From: Paenibacillus dendritiformis
GTDB lineage: Bacteria > Bacillota > Bacilli > Paenibacillales > Paenibacillaceae
Length of the DNA stretch: 64,000 nucleotides
Assembly (NCBI RefSeq): GCF_945605565.1
Contig: NZ_OX216966.1
Location: 2,472,001 to 2,536,000, forward strand
Direction of reading: 5' to 3'
Shown here piece by piece: positions 10,034 to 20,401 of this stretch; within the stretch, counting starts at the first letter, position 1, and every line of letters starts with the position of its first letter. Made by a program: the position numbers and the translations under genes. The notes under the pieces are model-generated. The model was not told where the DNA came from and did no database searches. It saw nothing but the letters and a program-made list of their open reading frames with translations.

Positions 10034-10345
10034 GTCGAATGCACTCCTTTAATATGAAATTGTCATAATCCGTTCTGGATATTATCCCTTAGACCCAACT
10101 ATATAATTTACATGCTGTCCGGCTTATTTTTCAACAACATTTTTCTGATGGGGCAATAAAATGTCGAGAAAGTCGAGTTTTTTCGAATGAAAAACCTATT
10201 TTTCAACAAAAAAAGACAGACTCAATTAGGGAAGCCTAGGGAGACCATTGACGGGAGACACCGAATAAAGGCATAATTAAAGGATATAAATCTGTAGTCT
10301 GGCGGATATGCTCCCCGACTGAAGAAAGGAACCGAAACGACTCCA
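10034..10345. other. Divergent uraA / rel intergenic region
   Basis: 312 bases, AT-rich. On the plus strand it holds the probable rel promoter (listed separately). On the minus strand TTGAAA followed 18 bases later by TAAATT is a weak candidate for the permease promoter. No riboswitch that I recognise. Confidence 0.45.
10248..10277 (+). promoter_or_regulatory. Probable sigma-A promoter of rel
   Basis: TTGACG at 10248-10253 and CATAAT at 10272-10277 with an 18-base spacer, about 69 bases upstream of the rel start codon. Confidence 0.5.
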
Positions 10346-12523
10346 ATGGGCATCGATCATTTATTAGAGAAGGCCTCGGCGTATATGAAAGAATCGGATC
10401 TGGATCGCGTCCGTGAAGCGTATCTGTTCGCGGAGCAGGCTCATTCGGGGCAGGTCCGGAAATCCGGTGAACCCTATATATTGCACCCTCTGGCTGTCGC
10501 CGACATCGTCGTGAGCATGCAGATGGATCCGACTTCCGTCGTAGCGGCGCTGCTGCATGATGTCGTGGAGGACACATCCGTCTCCCTGGAGGAAGTGCGC
10601 ACCAAATTCGGAAATACATGCGCGATGCTGGTCGATGGATTAACGAAGCTCGAACGGATTCAGTTCCGGTCCAAGGAAGAGCAGCAGAACGAGAATTACC
10701 GGAAAATGTTCGTGGCCATGGCCAATGATATCCGCGTTATCGTCATCAAGCTGGCGGACCGGCTTCACAATATGCGGACGCTGAAGTACCAATCGGAAGA
10801 GAGTCAACGGCGCATCGCCTACGAGACATTGGAAATCTTCTGTCCCATCGCCCACCGGCTCGGAATCTCGGCCATCAAGTGGGAGATGGAAGACATTGCG
10901 CTTCGCTATTTGAATCCGCAGCAGTATTACCGCATTGCCAACCTCATGCACAAGAAGCGCGCCGAGCGGGAGCAGTATATTGCCGACGTTATCGGGCGCA
11001 TCCAGGAGAAGCTGGAGGAGATGGGCATTACCGCCGATCTGTCCGGCCGACCGAAGCATATATACAGCGTCTACAAAAAAATGACGGCCAAGAGCAAGCA
11101 GTTCAATGAAATCTATGATCTGCTGGCGATTCGGATCATCGTCGACAATATCAAAGATTGCTATGCCACCCTCGGCATTATCCACACGCTCTGGAAGCCG
11201 ATGCCGGGCCGGTTCAAGGACTATATCGCGATGCCGAAGACGAATATGTACCAGTCGCTCCACACGACCGTCATCGGTCCGACGGGGGAACCGACCGAGG
11301 TGCAGATTCGGACCTGGGAGATGCACCGCACGGCCGAGTACGGGATTGCGGCCCACTGGGCGTACAAAGAGGGCGGAGCCAATTCGGGCAGCTTCGAAGA
11401 GAAGATGACGTTCCTGCGCGAAATTCTCGATTTGCAGCAGGAGACGAACGACGCGCAGGAATTCGTCGAATCGCTCAAAATGGATTTTTTCTCGGATTTG
11501 GTGTTTGTATTCACGCCCAAAGGAGAAGTCATCGAGCTTCCGGCCGGATCCGTGCCGCTTGATTTCGCGTACCGCATCCATACCGAGGTCGGGAACCGGA
11601 CAATCGGGGCGAAGGTGAATGGCCGCATCGTGCCGCTCGATCACCAGCTGAAGACCGGCGATATCGTCGAGATTTTGACGTCCAAGCATTCTTACGGGCC
11701 GAGCGCGGACTGGGTCAAAATCGCGCAGTCGTCGCATGCGCGCTCCAAAATCAAGCAGTGGTTCAAAAAAGAGAAGCGGGAAGAGAACGTTCAAAAGGGA
11801 CGCGAAGGCATCGAACGGGAATTGAAGCGGCTGGGGCTGGAGCCGTCGGCCTGGATGAGCGACGACAAGCTGCTCGAGGTCGCGAAGAAATTCACCTTCA
11901 ACGATATCGAGGACATGATGTCCGCGATCGGCTTCGGCGGCATTACCGCCTCCCAGATCGTGACCCGCTTGACGGAAAAGCTGCGCAAGGAAACGGAAGA
12001 GGCCAATCAGATTGAATTGACCCACGAGGTCAAGGAAGTCAAGAAGGAGCCGGAGCGCAAACCCCGGCCCGCGCATGGCGTCAGAGTGGAAGGCATCGAC
12101 AATTTGCTCGTTCGCTTCGCCCGCTGCTGCAATCCGGTGCCTGGCGACGAGATCGTCGGGTATGTTACCCGCGGACGGGGCGTCTCGATCCACCGGGCCG
12201 ACTGCCTGAACATCCCGACGACGATCGACGGGGAAGAGGCGGAACGGATCATCGATGTGCAGTGGGGCGATTCCTCCGAAGCGAATTACAGTGTCGACAT
12301 CGAGATTACCGGCATGGATCGGAGAGGCTTCCTCAATGAGGTGCTGCAGGCCGTCTCCGAGAGCAAGACGAATATCGCCGCCGTCTCGGGCCGTTCGGAT
12401 CGCAACCGGCTGGCGATGATTCATATGACGATTCTTATCCGCAATACCGACCATCTCCATTCGGTGGTCGAGAAGATTAAGCGTGTGAAGGACGTGTATA
12501 CGGTGCAGCGGATCATGCAGTGA
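10346..12523 (+). CDS. relA: Bifunctional (p)ppGpp synthetase/hydrolase Rel
   Basis: 725 residues. Domain order: HD hydrolase (about 25-200) with intact H47 and HDVVEDT at 71-77; synthetase domain (about 240-350) with GRFKDYIAMPK and EVQIRTW; TGS (about 390-450); a zinc-finger/conserved-Cys region with FARCCNPVPGDEIVG; and a C-terminal ACT domain. The intact HD box and the RFKD signature of bifunctional enzymes indicate both synthesis and hydrolysis of the stringent-response alarmone. The ATG lies about 15 bases from the nearest AAAGGA, a longer than usual distance. The terminator hairpin begins inside the last codons. Confidence 0.95.
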   Translation: MGIDHLLEKASAYMKESDLDRVREAYLFAEQAHSGQVRKSGEPYILHPLAVADIVVSMQMDPTSVVAALLHDVVEDTSVSLEEVRTKFGNTCAMLVDGLTKLERIQFRSKEEQQNENYRKMFVAMANDIRVIVIKLADRLHNMRTLKYQSEESQRRIAYETLEIFCPIAHRLGISAIKWEMEDIALRYLNPQQYYRIANLMHKKRAEREQYIADVIGRIQEKLEEMGITADLSGRPKHIYSVYKKMTAKSKQFNEIYDLLAIRIIVDNIKDCYATLGIIHTLWKPMPGRFKDYIAMPKTNMYQSLHTTVIGPTGEPTEVQIRTWEMHRTAEYGIAAHWAYKEGGANSGSFEEKMTFLREILDLQQETNDAQEFVESLKMDFFSDLVFVFTPKGEVIELPAGSVPLDFAYRIHTEVGNRTIGAKVNGRIVPLDHQLKTGDIVEILTSKHSYGPSADWVKIAQSSHARSKIKQWFKKEKREENVQKGREGIERELKRLGLEPSAWMSDDKLLEVAKKFTFNDIEDMMSAIGFGGITASQIVTRLTEKLRKETEEANQIELTHEVKEVKKEPERKPRPAHGVRVEGIDNLLVRFARCCNPVPGDEIVGYVTRGRGVSIHRADCLNIPTTIDGEEAERIIDVQWGDSSEANYSVDIEITGMDRRGFLNEVLQAVSESKTNIAAVSGRSDRNRLAMIHMTILIRNTDHLHSVVEKIKRVKDVYTVQRIMQ

Positions 12524-12540
12524 GATCGCTGCACTTTTTT
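12505..12540 (+). terminator. Intrinsic terminator overlapping the rel stop codon
   Basis: Stem GCAGC(G)GATC paired with GATCGCTGC (one bulged G) with the TGA stop in the loop, followed by ACTTTTTT. The left arm is coding sequence. Confidence 0.75.
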
Positions 12541-12556
12541 GGCATGTTATGAGGTA

Positions 12557-12721
12557 GTTCAAAAAGTCCGCTTTTGATCACGAAGTGAATCAGGAAGTAA
12601 CTCGGCATCGAATCTTGCATTCACTCTTGATGTCCGCTGCTCATGTAGCTTACCTACACTCCGCTGCTCCCTCTTCGAGTTCAAGCAACCTTCTCGGTGC
12701 TGAAAACCGGACTTTTTGAAC
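12557..12721. repeat. Palindrome-ended dispersed-type repeat (MITE-like), 165 bp
   Basis: The ends form a perfect 14-bp inverted repeat (GTTCAAAAAGTCCG at 12557-12570 and CGGACTTTTTGAAC at 12708-12721), extendable to 18 of 19 matches. The interior has no ORF. Just outside, GAGGTAGTTCAA at 12551-12562 recurs at 12760-12771, and a degenerate form at 12733-12748. The architecture is that of a small non-autonomous element or REP-like sequence. Only one copy is in this window, so dispersal is inferred from the structure and from my recollection of similar Paenibacillus intergenic repeats. Confidence 0.65.
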
Positions 12722-12796
12722 ACATAATTAAAGAGGTTTTTTCAAAAGAAGTAATTCAAGAGGTAGTTCAACTGCAGGAAGGGATGATAAGGTAGC

Positions 12797-13240
12797 ATGC
12801 GAATCGTGGTTCAGCGGTGCAAGGAAGCCGCGGTAACGGTTGAGGAAGAGACGGTCGGGAGCATCGGCCCAGGCTTGATGCTGCTCGTCGGCGTAACGCA
12901 TGAGGATATGGAGCAGGACGCGATCTGGGCGGCCGACAAAATTGCCGGGCTGCGCATTTTCGAGGATGAATCGGAGAAGATGAATCTGTCGGTTCAGGAT
13001 GTAGGAGGCGCGATATTGTCCGTCTCGCAATTCACCCTGTTCGGCGACTGCCGCAAAGGACGGCGCCCCAACTTCATGGCTGCCGCGCGGCCGGAGCAGG
13101 CGGAGCGGCTCTATGAGAGCTTCAATGAGCGGCTGCGCGGGCTGGGGCTCGCTGTGGAGACCGGCCGCTTCGGAGCAATGATGGATGTGCAGCTGGTGAA
13201 CTGGGGGCCGGTCACGCTCATCGTGGACAGCCGGGAGTAG
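12797..13240 (+). CDS. dtd: D-aminoacyl-tRNA deacylase
   Basis: 147 residues, full length. It removes D-amino acids (and glycine from tRNA-Ala) mischarged onto tRNA. The catalytic motifs SQFTLFGD (about 77-84) and [11 protein letters not shown] near the C-terminus (equivalent to the NxGP cross-subunit motif) are both present, with GRRPNF between them. ATG follows an AAGG ribosome site. As in B. subtilis it lies after rel, but here a terminator and a 165-bp repeat separate them, so it is probably transcribed from its own promoter, which I could not place. Confidence 0.95.
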   Translation: MRIVVQRCKEAAVTVEEETVGSIGPGLMLLVGVTHEDMEQDAIWAADKIAGLRIFEDESEKMNLSVQDVGGAILSVSQFTLFGDCRKGRRPNFMAAARPEQAERLYESFNERLRGLGLAVETGRFGAMMDVQLVNWGPVTLIVDSRE

Positions 13241-13412
13241 TCTCACGCCGGACAAGCTCGGCCCGCCTGGGGAGCGAGCGGGTTGAATAGTGGAATAATT
13301 GAACGCGGACGCGGCCCATACTAGGGAGGAACCCTGCGCGTGCTGCCCTGCCCGACCGGATGCTTCGCTTGGCATACGGGATCGGCCGGCAGCTGCGGAA
13401 AGGAGCCGTATC

Positions 13413-13556
13413 GTGCGACAATCTTTGCATCAGCTCGCGATCCAGTACAGCACCTGGGCAGCCGTTCAATCCGTCAAGGAAGCGGCTGCGCTCTTGCGGG
13501 AGGAGCAGGCCGAGCAGGACGCTCTTCGCCGCCAAGGAGCCAATGTAAAGCGATAG
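13413..13556 (+). CDS. Small hypothetical protein, 47 residues
   Basis: GTG start with a strong GAAAGGAG site at the right distance. The 47-residue product is charged and helix-like, with an aromatic/hydrophobic first half (HQLAIQYSTWAAVQSV) and a Lys/Glu/Arg-rich second half (LLREEQAEQDALRRQG), which suggests a short amphipathic or coiled-coil helix. The frame is open further upstream, but that part reads as low-complexity GC-rich sequence. No family recognised. It lies between dtd and a terminator-like hairpin, which fits a small expressed gene. Codon choice agrees with neighbours, but the size makes the call uncertain. Confidence 0.5.
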   Translation: MRQSLHQLAIQYSTWAAVQSVKEAAALLREEQAEQDALRRQGANVKR

Positions 13557-13569
13557 CCGCGGTCATTCG

Positions 13570-13606
13570 ATGCCCGGTCTTCTTCCATCAGGAAGGGGCC
13601 GGGCAT
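13570..13606 (+). terminator. Hairpin after the small ORF, possible terminator
   Basis: ATGCCCGG pairs with CCGGGCAT, and inside TTCC pairs with GGAA. The following T-run is weak, so termination is uncertain. Confidence 0.45.
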
Positions 13607-13747
13607 TGCTGTCTGTTTCACCGGCTGGGGCGCCGGGGTATTAAGTCGTACGGAAGGACTTCCGCCAGCAATCCGCATCTTCATCTTGGTGCACAGGATG
13701 AGGAAAGGGTGGAAATACGATACCAGAAGACGGCGAGGTGACGGAAG

Positions 13748-14179
13748 ATGAAACGAATTCAGGCATATACGCGGACGGAGGACGAGGCGGAGACGCTGCG
13801 GATACAGCTTATCGCGGCAGGCGCCACGAATATCGAGGTCGGGGAGCTGGGAGGCCCGCTTGGCAGCAAGCAGATGCTGTTCGCCCCGTTCATAACCGGC
13901 AATGCGAATGGCTCCGCTTATAACGGCGGCATATCGGCCGTAGGCCCGGGCGGCATCGTGAGGACGCGCGACGACGGTCAGGAGGCGCTCACGACGACCC
14001 CCGCCACGGATTTGACCGGTAACGAAGGGGGTGAGGACATCGCTTCCTCCGAACGGATGGAGCCGCCGGACGGGCTGCGCTATGTCGTCACCGCGAAGGC
14101 GGATGAAGCGGACTATCATGACGCCGTCCGGCTTATCCGCGAGAATGGCGGATATTTCGATCCGGGAGAAGAGGGCTAA
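13748..14179 (+). CDS. Hypothetical protein, 143 residues
   Basis: ATG has GAGGTG eight bases upstream. The product has two parts that look alike in outline: an N-terminal beta-alpha-beta unit (KRIQAYTRTEDEAETLRIQL ... ATNIEVGEL) and a C-terminal one (LRYVVTAKADEADYHDAVRLI ... GGYFDPGE), joined by a Gly/Asn/Thr-rich linker at about 50-100. This resembles a small ferredoxin-like or ACT-like fold, as in some stress proteins, but I recognise no named family. No signal peptide or membrane segment. It is followed by an intrinsic terminator, so it is probably monocistronic. Real gene judged from ribosome site, codon use and terminator. Confidence 0.72.
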   Translation: MKRIQAYTRTEDEAETLRIQLIAAGATNIEVGELGGPLGSKQMLFAPFITGNANGSAYNGGISAVGPGGIVRTRDDGQEALTTTPATDLTGNEGGEDIASSERMEPPDGLRYVVTAKADEADYHDAVRLIRENGGYFDPGEEG

Positions 14180-14224
14180 CCTCTTCACTTTATTTCGGAA
14201 AGTCAATATGATAGGATAAGGACT

Positions 14225-14251
14225 GGCGCCCGCATGGATGGGCGCCTTTTT
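14225..14251 (+). terminator. Intrinsic terminator before hemZ
   Basis: GGCGCCC pairs with GGGCGCC around an eight-base loop, followed by five T residues. Confidence 0.8.
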
Positions 14252-14297
14252 GGGAAGAAAAGCCAATTTGGGCCGCGTAAGGGGGAGCTTGCAGGAA

Positions 14298-15866
14298 ATG
14301 CGCATTACAGTAATCGCCAATGAAGCGGCGTTTGAACGTTCGCTTATTCATATTGTTCAATTGTTCATCGAGCAGCCGGAGGTCACATATCAGGTAAGCC
14401 AGCAGCCGGAGGCAGAGCGGGCGGAGGAAGCCGAGGCGGTCATCCGTCTCGTGCAGACTGACCCGGAGGCCGGGCTCGCGCCCGAATCGTTCCCGCTCGC
14501 GGCAGCGGGCCGCGTTCATGTCCGGGCTGCGCTGGAGCGGAAGGACGGCCCTTCGCTGGAAGCCGTCAATGAACGTCCGTGTCCTGCGGGAGCGACCTAT
14601 GAGCAGTACCGCAAGCAGGTGAAGAATGCATTCTCCCATGCGCTGCTGCAGGTGCTGACCGCATGGACCGGCATGGAGCAGCCGTGGGGCATTCTGACCG
14701 GCGTCCGTCCGACGAAGCTGATGCATGAGGCCCGGCGGCGCGGACTGTCGCAGGACGAGGCGAAGAAGATGCTTCGCGAAGAATATTTGATAACGGACAG
14801 CAAGATCGCGCTGATGGAACAGATTGTGGAACGCCAGCTGACGGCACTGCCCGATCTGGATCAGCTTCAGAATCAGCTAAGCATTTATATCGGAATCCCG
14901 TTCTGTCCGACCAAATGCGCCTATTGCACCTTCCCGGCCTACGACATCAACGGGCGTCAAGGCTCGGTCGATTCGTTCCTTGGCGGGCTTCACTATGAAA
15001 TGCGCGAGATCGGACGCTTCCTGAAGGAACGGAATATTCCAATAACGACGATATACTATGGCGGTGGAACTCCGACCAGCATCACGGCGGAAGAGATGGA
15101 TATGCTGTATGAGGAAATGATGACCTCCTTCCCCAATGTGGAGAAGGTGCGGGAGATTACGGTCGAGGCGGGACGCCCGGATACGATCACGCCGGAGAAG
15201 CTGGATGTGCTGCGGAAGTGGAATATCGATCGCATCAGCATCAATCCGCAGTCTTATATTCAGGAGACGCTCGATATTATCGGCCGCCATCACAGCGTGG
15301 AAGAGACCGTGGAGAAATACAAGCTGGCGCGCGAACTCGGCATGAATAATATCAATATGGATCTCATTATCGGGCTCCCGGGGGAAGGGACGGCAGAGTT
15401 CGCCCATACGCTGCGGGAGACGGAACAGCTCATGCCGGAATCGGTGACGGTCCATACGCTGTCGTTCAAGCGCGCCTCTGAGATGACCCGCCACCGCGGC
15501 GAGGAGAAATTCAAAGTGGCCGGCCGGGAAGAAGTGGAGCGGATGATGACGATGGCGGCGGAATGGACGGGGGCGAACGGCTATGTTCCGTATTATTTGT
15601 ACCGCCAGAAAAATATCCTCGGCAACCTGGAAAATGTCGGCTATGCGATGCCGGGAACCGAGAGTCTGTATAATATTCTCATTATCGAAGAAATTCAATC
15701 GATTCTGGGCCTGGGCTGCGGCGCATCCTCCAAATGGGTGCATCCGCAAACCGGCGCGATTACCCGCTTCGCCAACCCGAAGGAACCGAAAGTATACAAT
15801 GACAATTATGTGGAAGTGACGCGCAAAAAAATAGAAATGATGAAGGAATTGTTCAGGGAGGCCTAA
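14298..15866 (+). CDS. hemZ: Radical SAM coproporphyrinogen dehydrogenase HemZ
   Basis: 522 residues from the chosen ATG, which lies 10 bases after AAGGGGGAG; the frame is open further upstream but runs back into the preceding terminator. The radical-SAM cluster motif CPTKCAYC (C203, C207, C210) is followed by a glycine-rich strand YYGGGTPTS and a conserved QSYIQETLDIIGRHH. N-terminal about 180 residues are the HemZ-specific domain. HemZ is the oxygen-independent coproporphyrinogen III dehydrogenase-like protein of Bacillales, acting in anaerobic haem synthesis; the exact reaction in vivo is less settled than for HemN. Monocistronic, ended by a terminator before the hisS promoter. Confidence 0.9.
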   Translation: MRITVIANEAAFERSLIHIVQLFIEQPEVTYQVSQQPEAERAEEAEAVIRLVQTDPEAGLAPESFPLAAAGRVHVRAALERKDGPSLEAVNERPCPAGATYEQYRKQVKNAFSHALLQVLTAWTGMEQPWGILTGVRPTKLMHEARRRGLSQDEAKKMLREEYLITDSKIALMEQIVERQLTALPDLDQLQNQLSIYIGIPFCPTKCAYCTFPAYDINGRQGSVDSFLGGLHYEMREIGRFLKERNIPITTIYYGGGTPTSITAEEMDMLYEEMMTSFPNVEKVREITVEAGRPDTITPEKLDVLRKWNIDRISINPQSYIQETLDIIGRHHSVEETVEKYKLARELGMNNINMDLIIGLPGEGTAEFAHTLRETEQLMPESVTVHTLSFKRASEMTRHRGEEKFKVAGREEVERMMTMAAEWTGANGYVPYYLYRQKNILGNLENVGYAMPGTESLYNILIIEEIQSILGLGCGASSKWVHPQTGAITRFANPKEPKVYNDNYVEVTRKKIEMMKELFREA

Positions 15867-15977
15867 AGGAAACGCTTGCTTTTTTGTAATCTGTTTGTAA
15901 TCTTTGCTTCATGTTCCTTTAATATTTGCGCCCTATACTGAATGCATGACCCCCTTTTTAATATATTCTTTTGCTGG

Positions 15978-16002
15978 ACCTACATCTGATGTAGGTTTTT
16001 TT
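15978..16002 (+). terminator. Intrinsic terminator after hemZ
   Basis: ACCTACATC pairs with GATGTAGGT with almost no loop, followed by seven T residues. It lies just before the hisS promoter. The 110 bases between hemZ and this hairpin hold nothing I recognise. Confidence 0.8.
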
Positions 16003-16003
16003 C

Positions 16004-16032
16004 TTGACTTTAGCGTGTTACATCCTTACAAT
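16004..16032 (+). promoter_or_regulatory. Sigma-A promoter of hisS-aspS
   Basis: TTGACT at 16004-16009 and TACAAT at 16027-16032 with a 17-base spacer. Transcription would begin near 16039, at the 5' end of the T-box leader. Confidence 0.8.
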
Positions 16033-16039
16033 GTTCTTT

Positions 16040-16378
16040 ATATTCTGACATACCAACCGATTCAATGACGGGAACAAGTAACCCGCCCCACATGTGCAGA
16101 GAGAGGTTCCATGGCTGGAAGAACCTTGATGATGGACGGACGAAGGACATCCCCGAGAACCGGCGGCGAATTCCATTCGGAATCGAATGGATGTGTAGCC
16201 GTTCGGCGTCTGGCGTGCGTTATACGTGAATGAAGCGCGGGAAGCGATCCGGAGGCATATGGGCCGGCGAGGGAGAGCGGACGGCGGAATGTGGGTGGCA
16301 CCACGGGTGATTGGATTCGACAACCAACTCTCGTCCCTTAGCAAATGTTACATTTGCAGGGCGGGAGTTTTTTTATTT
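16040..16378 (+). promoter_or_regulatory. T-box riboswitch of hisS-aspS
   Basis: The conserved T-box core GGGTGGCACCACGG is at 16293-16306, Stem I shows the AGTA element (near 16077), and a terminator hairpin (arms at 16326-16337 and 16359-16368, T-run to 16374) stands before hisS. Uncharged tRNA binding would favour the antiterminator. By the usual Stem I layout (GAA, one base, codon, purine) the specifier is GAC at 16146-16148, an Asp codon, which would let aspartyl-tRNA level govern both synthetase genes, as known for the B. subtilis hisS-aspS operon. The specifier assignment is inference. Confidence 0.88.
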
Positions 16379-16407
16379 TTCAGGAAGCAGGCAGGAGGAG
16401 GAAGAAC

Positions 16408-17658
16408 ATGGCTTATCAGAAGCCGACAGGCACACAGGATTTGCTGCCGGGCACCGTCGAAATATGGCAGACGGTCGAGCGCAAAGCCCGCGATCTGTGC
16501 CGTCGATTCAACTACAAGGAAATCCGCACCCCGATATTCGAACAGACTGAGCTGTTCGAGCGCGGCGTCGGCGAGACGACGGATATCGTGGAAAAAGAAA
16601 TGTATACGTTCAAGGACAAGGGCGATCGCAGCATGACGCTTCGTCCGGAAAATACGGCAGGCGTCGTCCGCTCCTATGTGGAGAACAAGCTCTACGGCGA
16701 ACCGGATGTGACGAAGCTGTATTATATCGGGCCGATGTTCCGGTATGAGCGGCCGCAAGCGGGACGCTACCGCCAGTTCCATCAATTCGGCGTGGAGGCG
16801 TTCGGGGCTTCGGATCCGAGCCTGGATGCGGAGATTATTGCACTCGGGTATGAATTCATGAAGGAGGTCGGGCTGACCGGCGTCCGCGTGGAGATCAATT
16901 CGGTCGGCAACGTGCCGAGCCGCGCGGCATACCGGGAGCGCCTGCTTCAATTTTTGGAGCCGATGAAGGAATCGCTGTGCAAGGACTGCCAGTCCCGAAT
17001 GGAGCGCAATCCGCTGCGCGTGCTCGATTGCAAGGTCGATCAGGACAAATTCGGCAATGCGCCTTCCATTCTGGACAGCCTGGATGAAGAGTGCGCAACG
17101 CATTTTGCCAAGGTGAAGCAGTATTTGTCGGCGATGGGGGTTGAATATGAAGTGAACCACCGCCTCGTGCGCGGACTCGATTATTATACGCATACGGCCT
17201 TCGAGTACAAGGCGCAGGGCATCGGCGCCATCGATACGGTCGGCGGCGGCGGCCGCTACAACGGTCTGGTGGCGGATATCGGCGGGCCGGATCAGCCCGG
17301 CATCGGCTTCGGCATCGGGCTCGAGCGAATTGCGCTGCTCCTGGAGAAGCAGGGCGTCGATTGCAATGAGACGTCGCCGCTCGATATTTATCTGGTCGGT
17401 CTTGGCGAACAGGCGGAGGCCGAGGTGACGAAGCTGCTGAACGATCTGCGGCGCGAAGGACTGGCCGCCGAGAAGGATTACCAGGGCCGCAAGATGAAGG
17501 CGCAGATGAAATCGGCCGATCGCATGCATGCGCGTTATGCCGGGATTCTGGGAGATGACGAGCTGTCCCGGGGCGAGATTGCGCTGAAAGAGCTGGCCAG
17601 CGGGGAGCAGCGGTTCGTGCCGCTGTCCGAATTGGCGCAGCAGTTGAAGCAGGCTTGA
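16408..17658 (+). CDS. hisS: Histidyl-tRNA synthetase
   Basis: 416 residues, class II synthetase. Start [15 protein letters not shown] matches the family, with AGGAGGAG upstream. Motif 2 is in [20 protein letters not shown]; the HisA signature [14 protein letters not shown] and motif 3 [19 protein letters not shown] follow; the last about 95 residues are the anticodon-binding domain. The enzyme charges tRNA-His. Read from the T-box leader and probably cotranscribed with aspS 88 bases downstream; no terminator lies between them. Confidence 0.96.
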   Translation: MAYQKPTGTQDLLPGTVEIWQTVERKARDLCRRFNYKEIRTPIFEQTELFERGVGETTDIVEKEMYTFKDKGDRSMTLRPENTAGVVRSYVENKLYGEPDVTKLYYIGPMFRYERPQAGRYRQFHQFGVEAFGASDPSLDAEIIALGYEFMKEVGLTGVRVEINSVGNVPSRAAYRERLLQFLEPMKESLCKDCQSRMERNPLRVLDCKVDQDKFGNAPSILDSLDEECATHFAKVKQYLSAMGVEYEVNHRLVRGLDYYTHTAFEYKAQGIGAIDTVGGGGRYNGLVADIGGPDQPGIGFGIGLERIALLLEKQGVDCNETSPLDIYLVGLGEQAEAEVTKLLNDLRREGLAAEKDYQGRKMKAQMKSADRMHARYAGILGDDELSRGEIALKELASGEQRFVPLSELAQQLKQA

Positions 17659-17746
17659 ACTGCTGAGGCGCCGCGTGCAGGCAAGAGGCAGACGATGCAA
17701 GAACATAGATGAAGAACGATCGATAATGAGGAGAGTGGAGTTCATG

Positions 17747-19531
<1,785 letters not shown>

Positions 19532-19560
19532 CACGCCCGCTGCTTCGAGCAGCTTGAACG

Positions 19561-19607
19561 AACGCCCCTTGCCGATCTATGCTATATAGCAGGCGGCCAG
19601 GGGCGTT
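19561..19607 (+). terminator. GC-rich hairpin after aspS, possible terminator
   Basis: AACGCCCCTTGCCG faces CGGCCAGGGGCGTT, with an inner palindrome TGCTATATAGCA in the loop. There is no T-run after it, so it may be a processing or weak termination element. Confidence 0.45.
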
Positions 19608-19648
19608 GCCATTATACTCGGGCGTTAGGCCCGCAGGAGGAATAGCTG

Positions 19649-20401
19649 ATGTTGCATCAATTTTCGCGTACAGAATTAGCCATCGGCCCGGAAGGGCTGG
19701 ACAAGCTGAAGAACAGCACCGTCGCCGTGCTTGGCATCGGCGGCGTCGGCGGCATCGCTGCGGAAGCGCTGGCGCGCACCGGCATCGGGCGCATTATCAT
19801 GATCGACAAGGATGTCGTCGACATCACGAATGTGAACCGTCAGATCCACGCCTTGACGACGACGGTCGGACAGAAGAAGGCGGAGCTGATGCAGGAGCGG
19901 ATTAAGCTCATCAATCCGGAGTGCGATGCTATCGCTTTAAATATGTTCTATACGGAAGAGACGTACGAGGAACTGTTCGCCTACGATCTCGATTACGTCG
20001 TGGACGCTTCGGACACGATCTCTTATAAGATTCACCTCATTAAGGAATGCTTGCGCCGCAACATCCCGATGATTTCGAGCATGGGGGCGGCCAATAAAAT
20101 GGACCCGACGCGCTTCCAGGTGGCGGACATCTCGAAGACGACGGTCGATCCGATCGCGCGCGTCATCCGGCAGAAGCTGCGCAAGGACGGCATCAAAAAA
20201 GGAGTCAAGGTCGTCTTCTCGACCGAGGAGCCGTTGAAGCCGCGCGTTGACGTGACCGAGAAGATCGTTCCGGAGACGGCCCCGGATATCCGCAAGGCGA
20301 AGCAGCCGCCGGCCAGCAACTCCTTCGTGCCGCCGGTGGCGGGGCTGATCATGGTCAGCGTCGTCGTCCGCGATCTGCTTACTACGTTAGAATCACGGTG
20401 A
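19649..20401 (+). CDS. tcdA: tRNA threonylcarbamoyladenosine dehydratase (TcdA/CsdL, YrvM)
   Basis: 250 residues with an E1-like ThiF fold: nucleotide-binding GIGGVGGIAAEALARTGIG at about 27-45, IDKDVVDITNVNRQ at about 52-65 and DASDTISYK. The enzyme uses ATP to cyclise t6A37 to ct6A37 in ANN-decoding tRNAs. ATG is preceded by AGGAGG. B. subtilis yrvM is in the same place between aspS and rarA. The stop codon overlaps the rarA start, so the two genes are coupled. Confidence 0.92.
   Translation: MLHQFSRTELAIGPEGLDKLKNSTVAVLGIGGVGGIAAEALARTGIGRIIMIDKDVVDITNVNRQIHALTTTVGQKKAELMQERIKLINPECDAIALNMFYTEETYEELFAYDLDYVVDASDTISYKIHLIKECLRRNIPMISSMGAANKMDPTRFQVADISKTTVDPIARVIRQKLRKDGIKKGVKVVFSTEEPLKPRVDVTEKIVPETAPDIRKAKQPPASNSFVPPVAGLIMVSVVVRDLLTTLESR

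Noticed and set aside
10034..10345. Purine riboswitch or PyrR attenuator for the permease
   Set aside because: No conserved core or anti-antiterminator pattern could be found.
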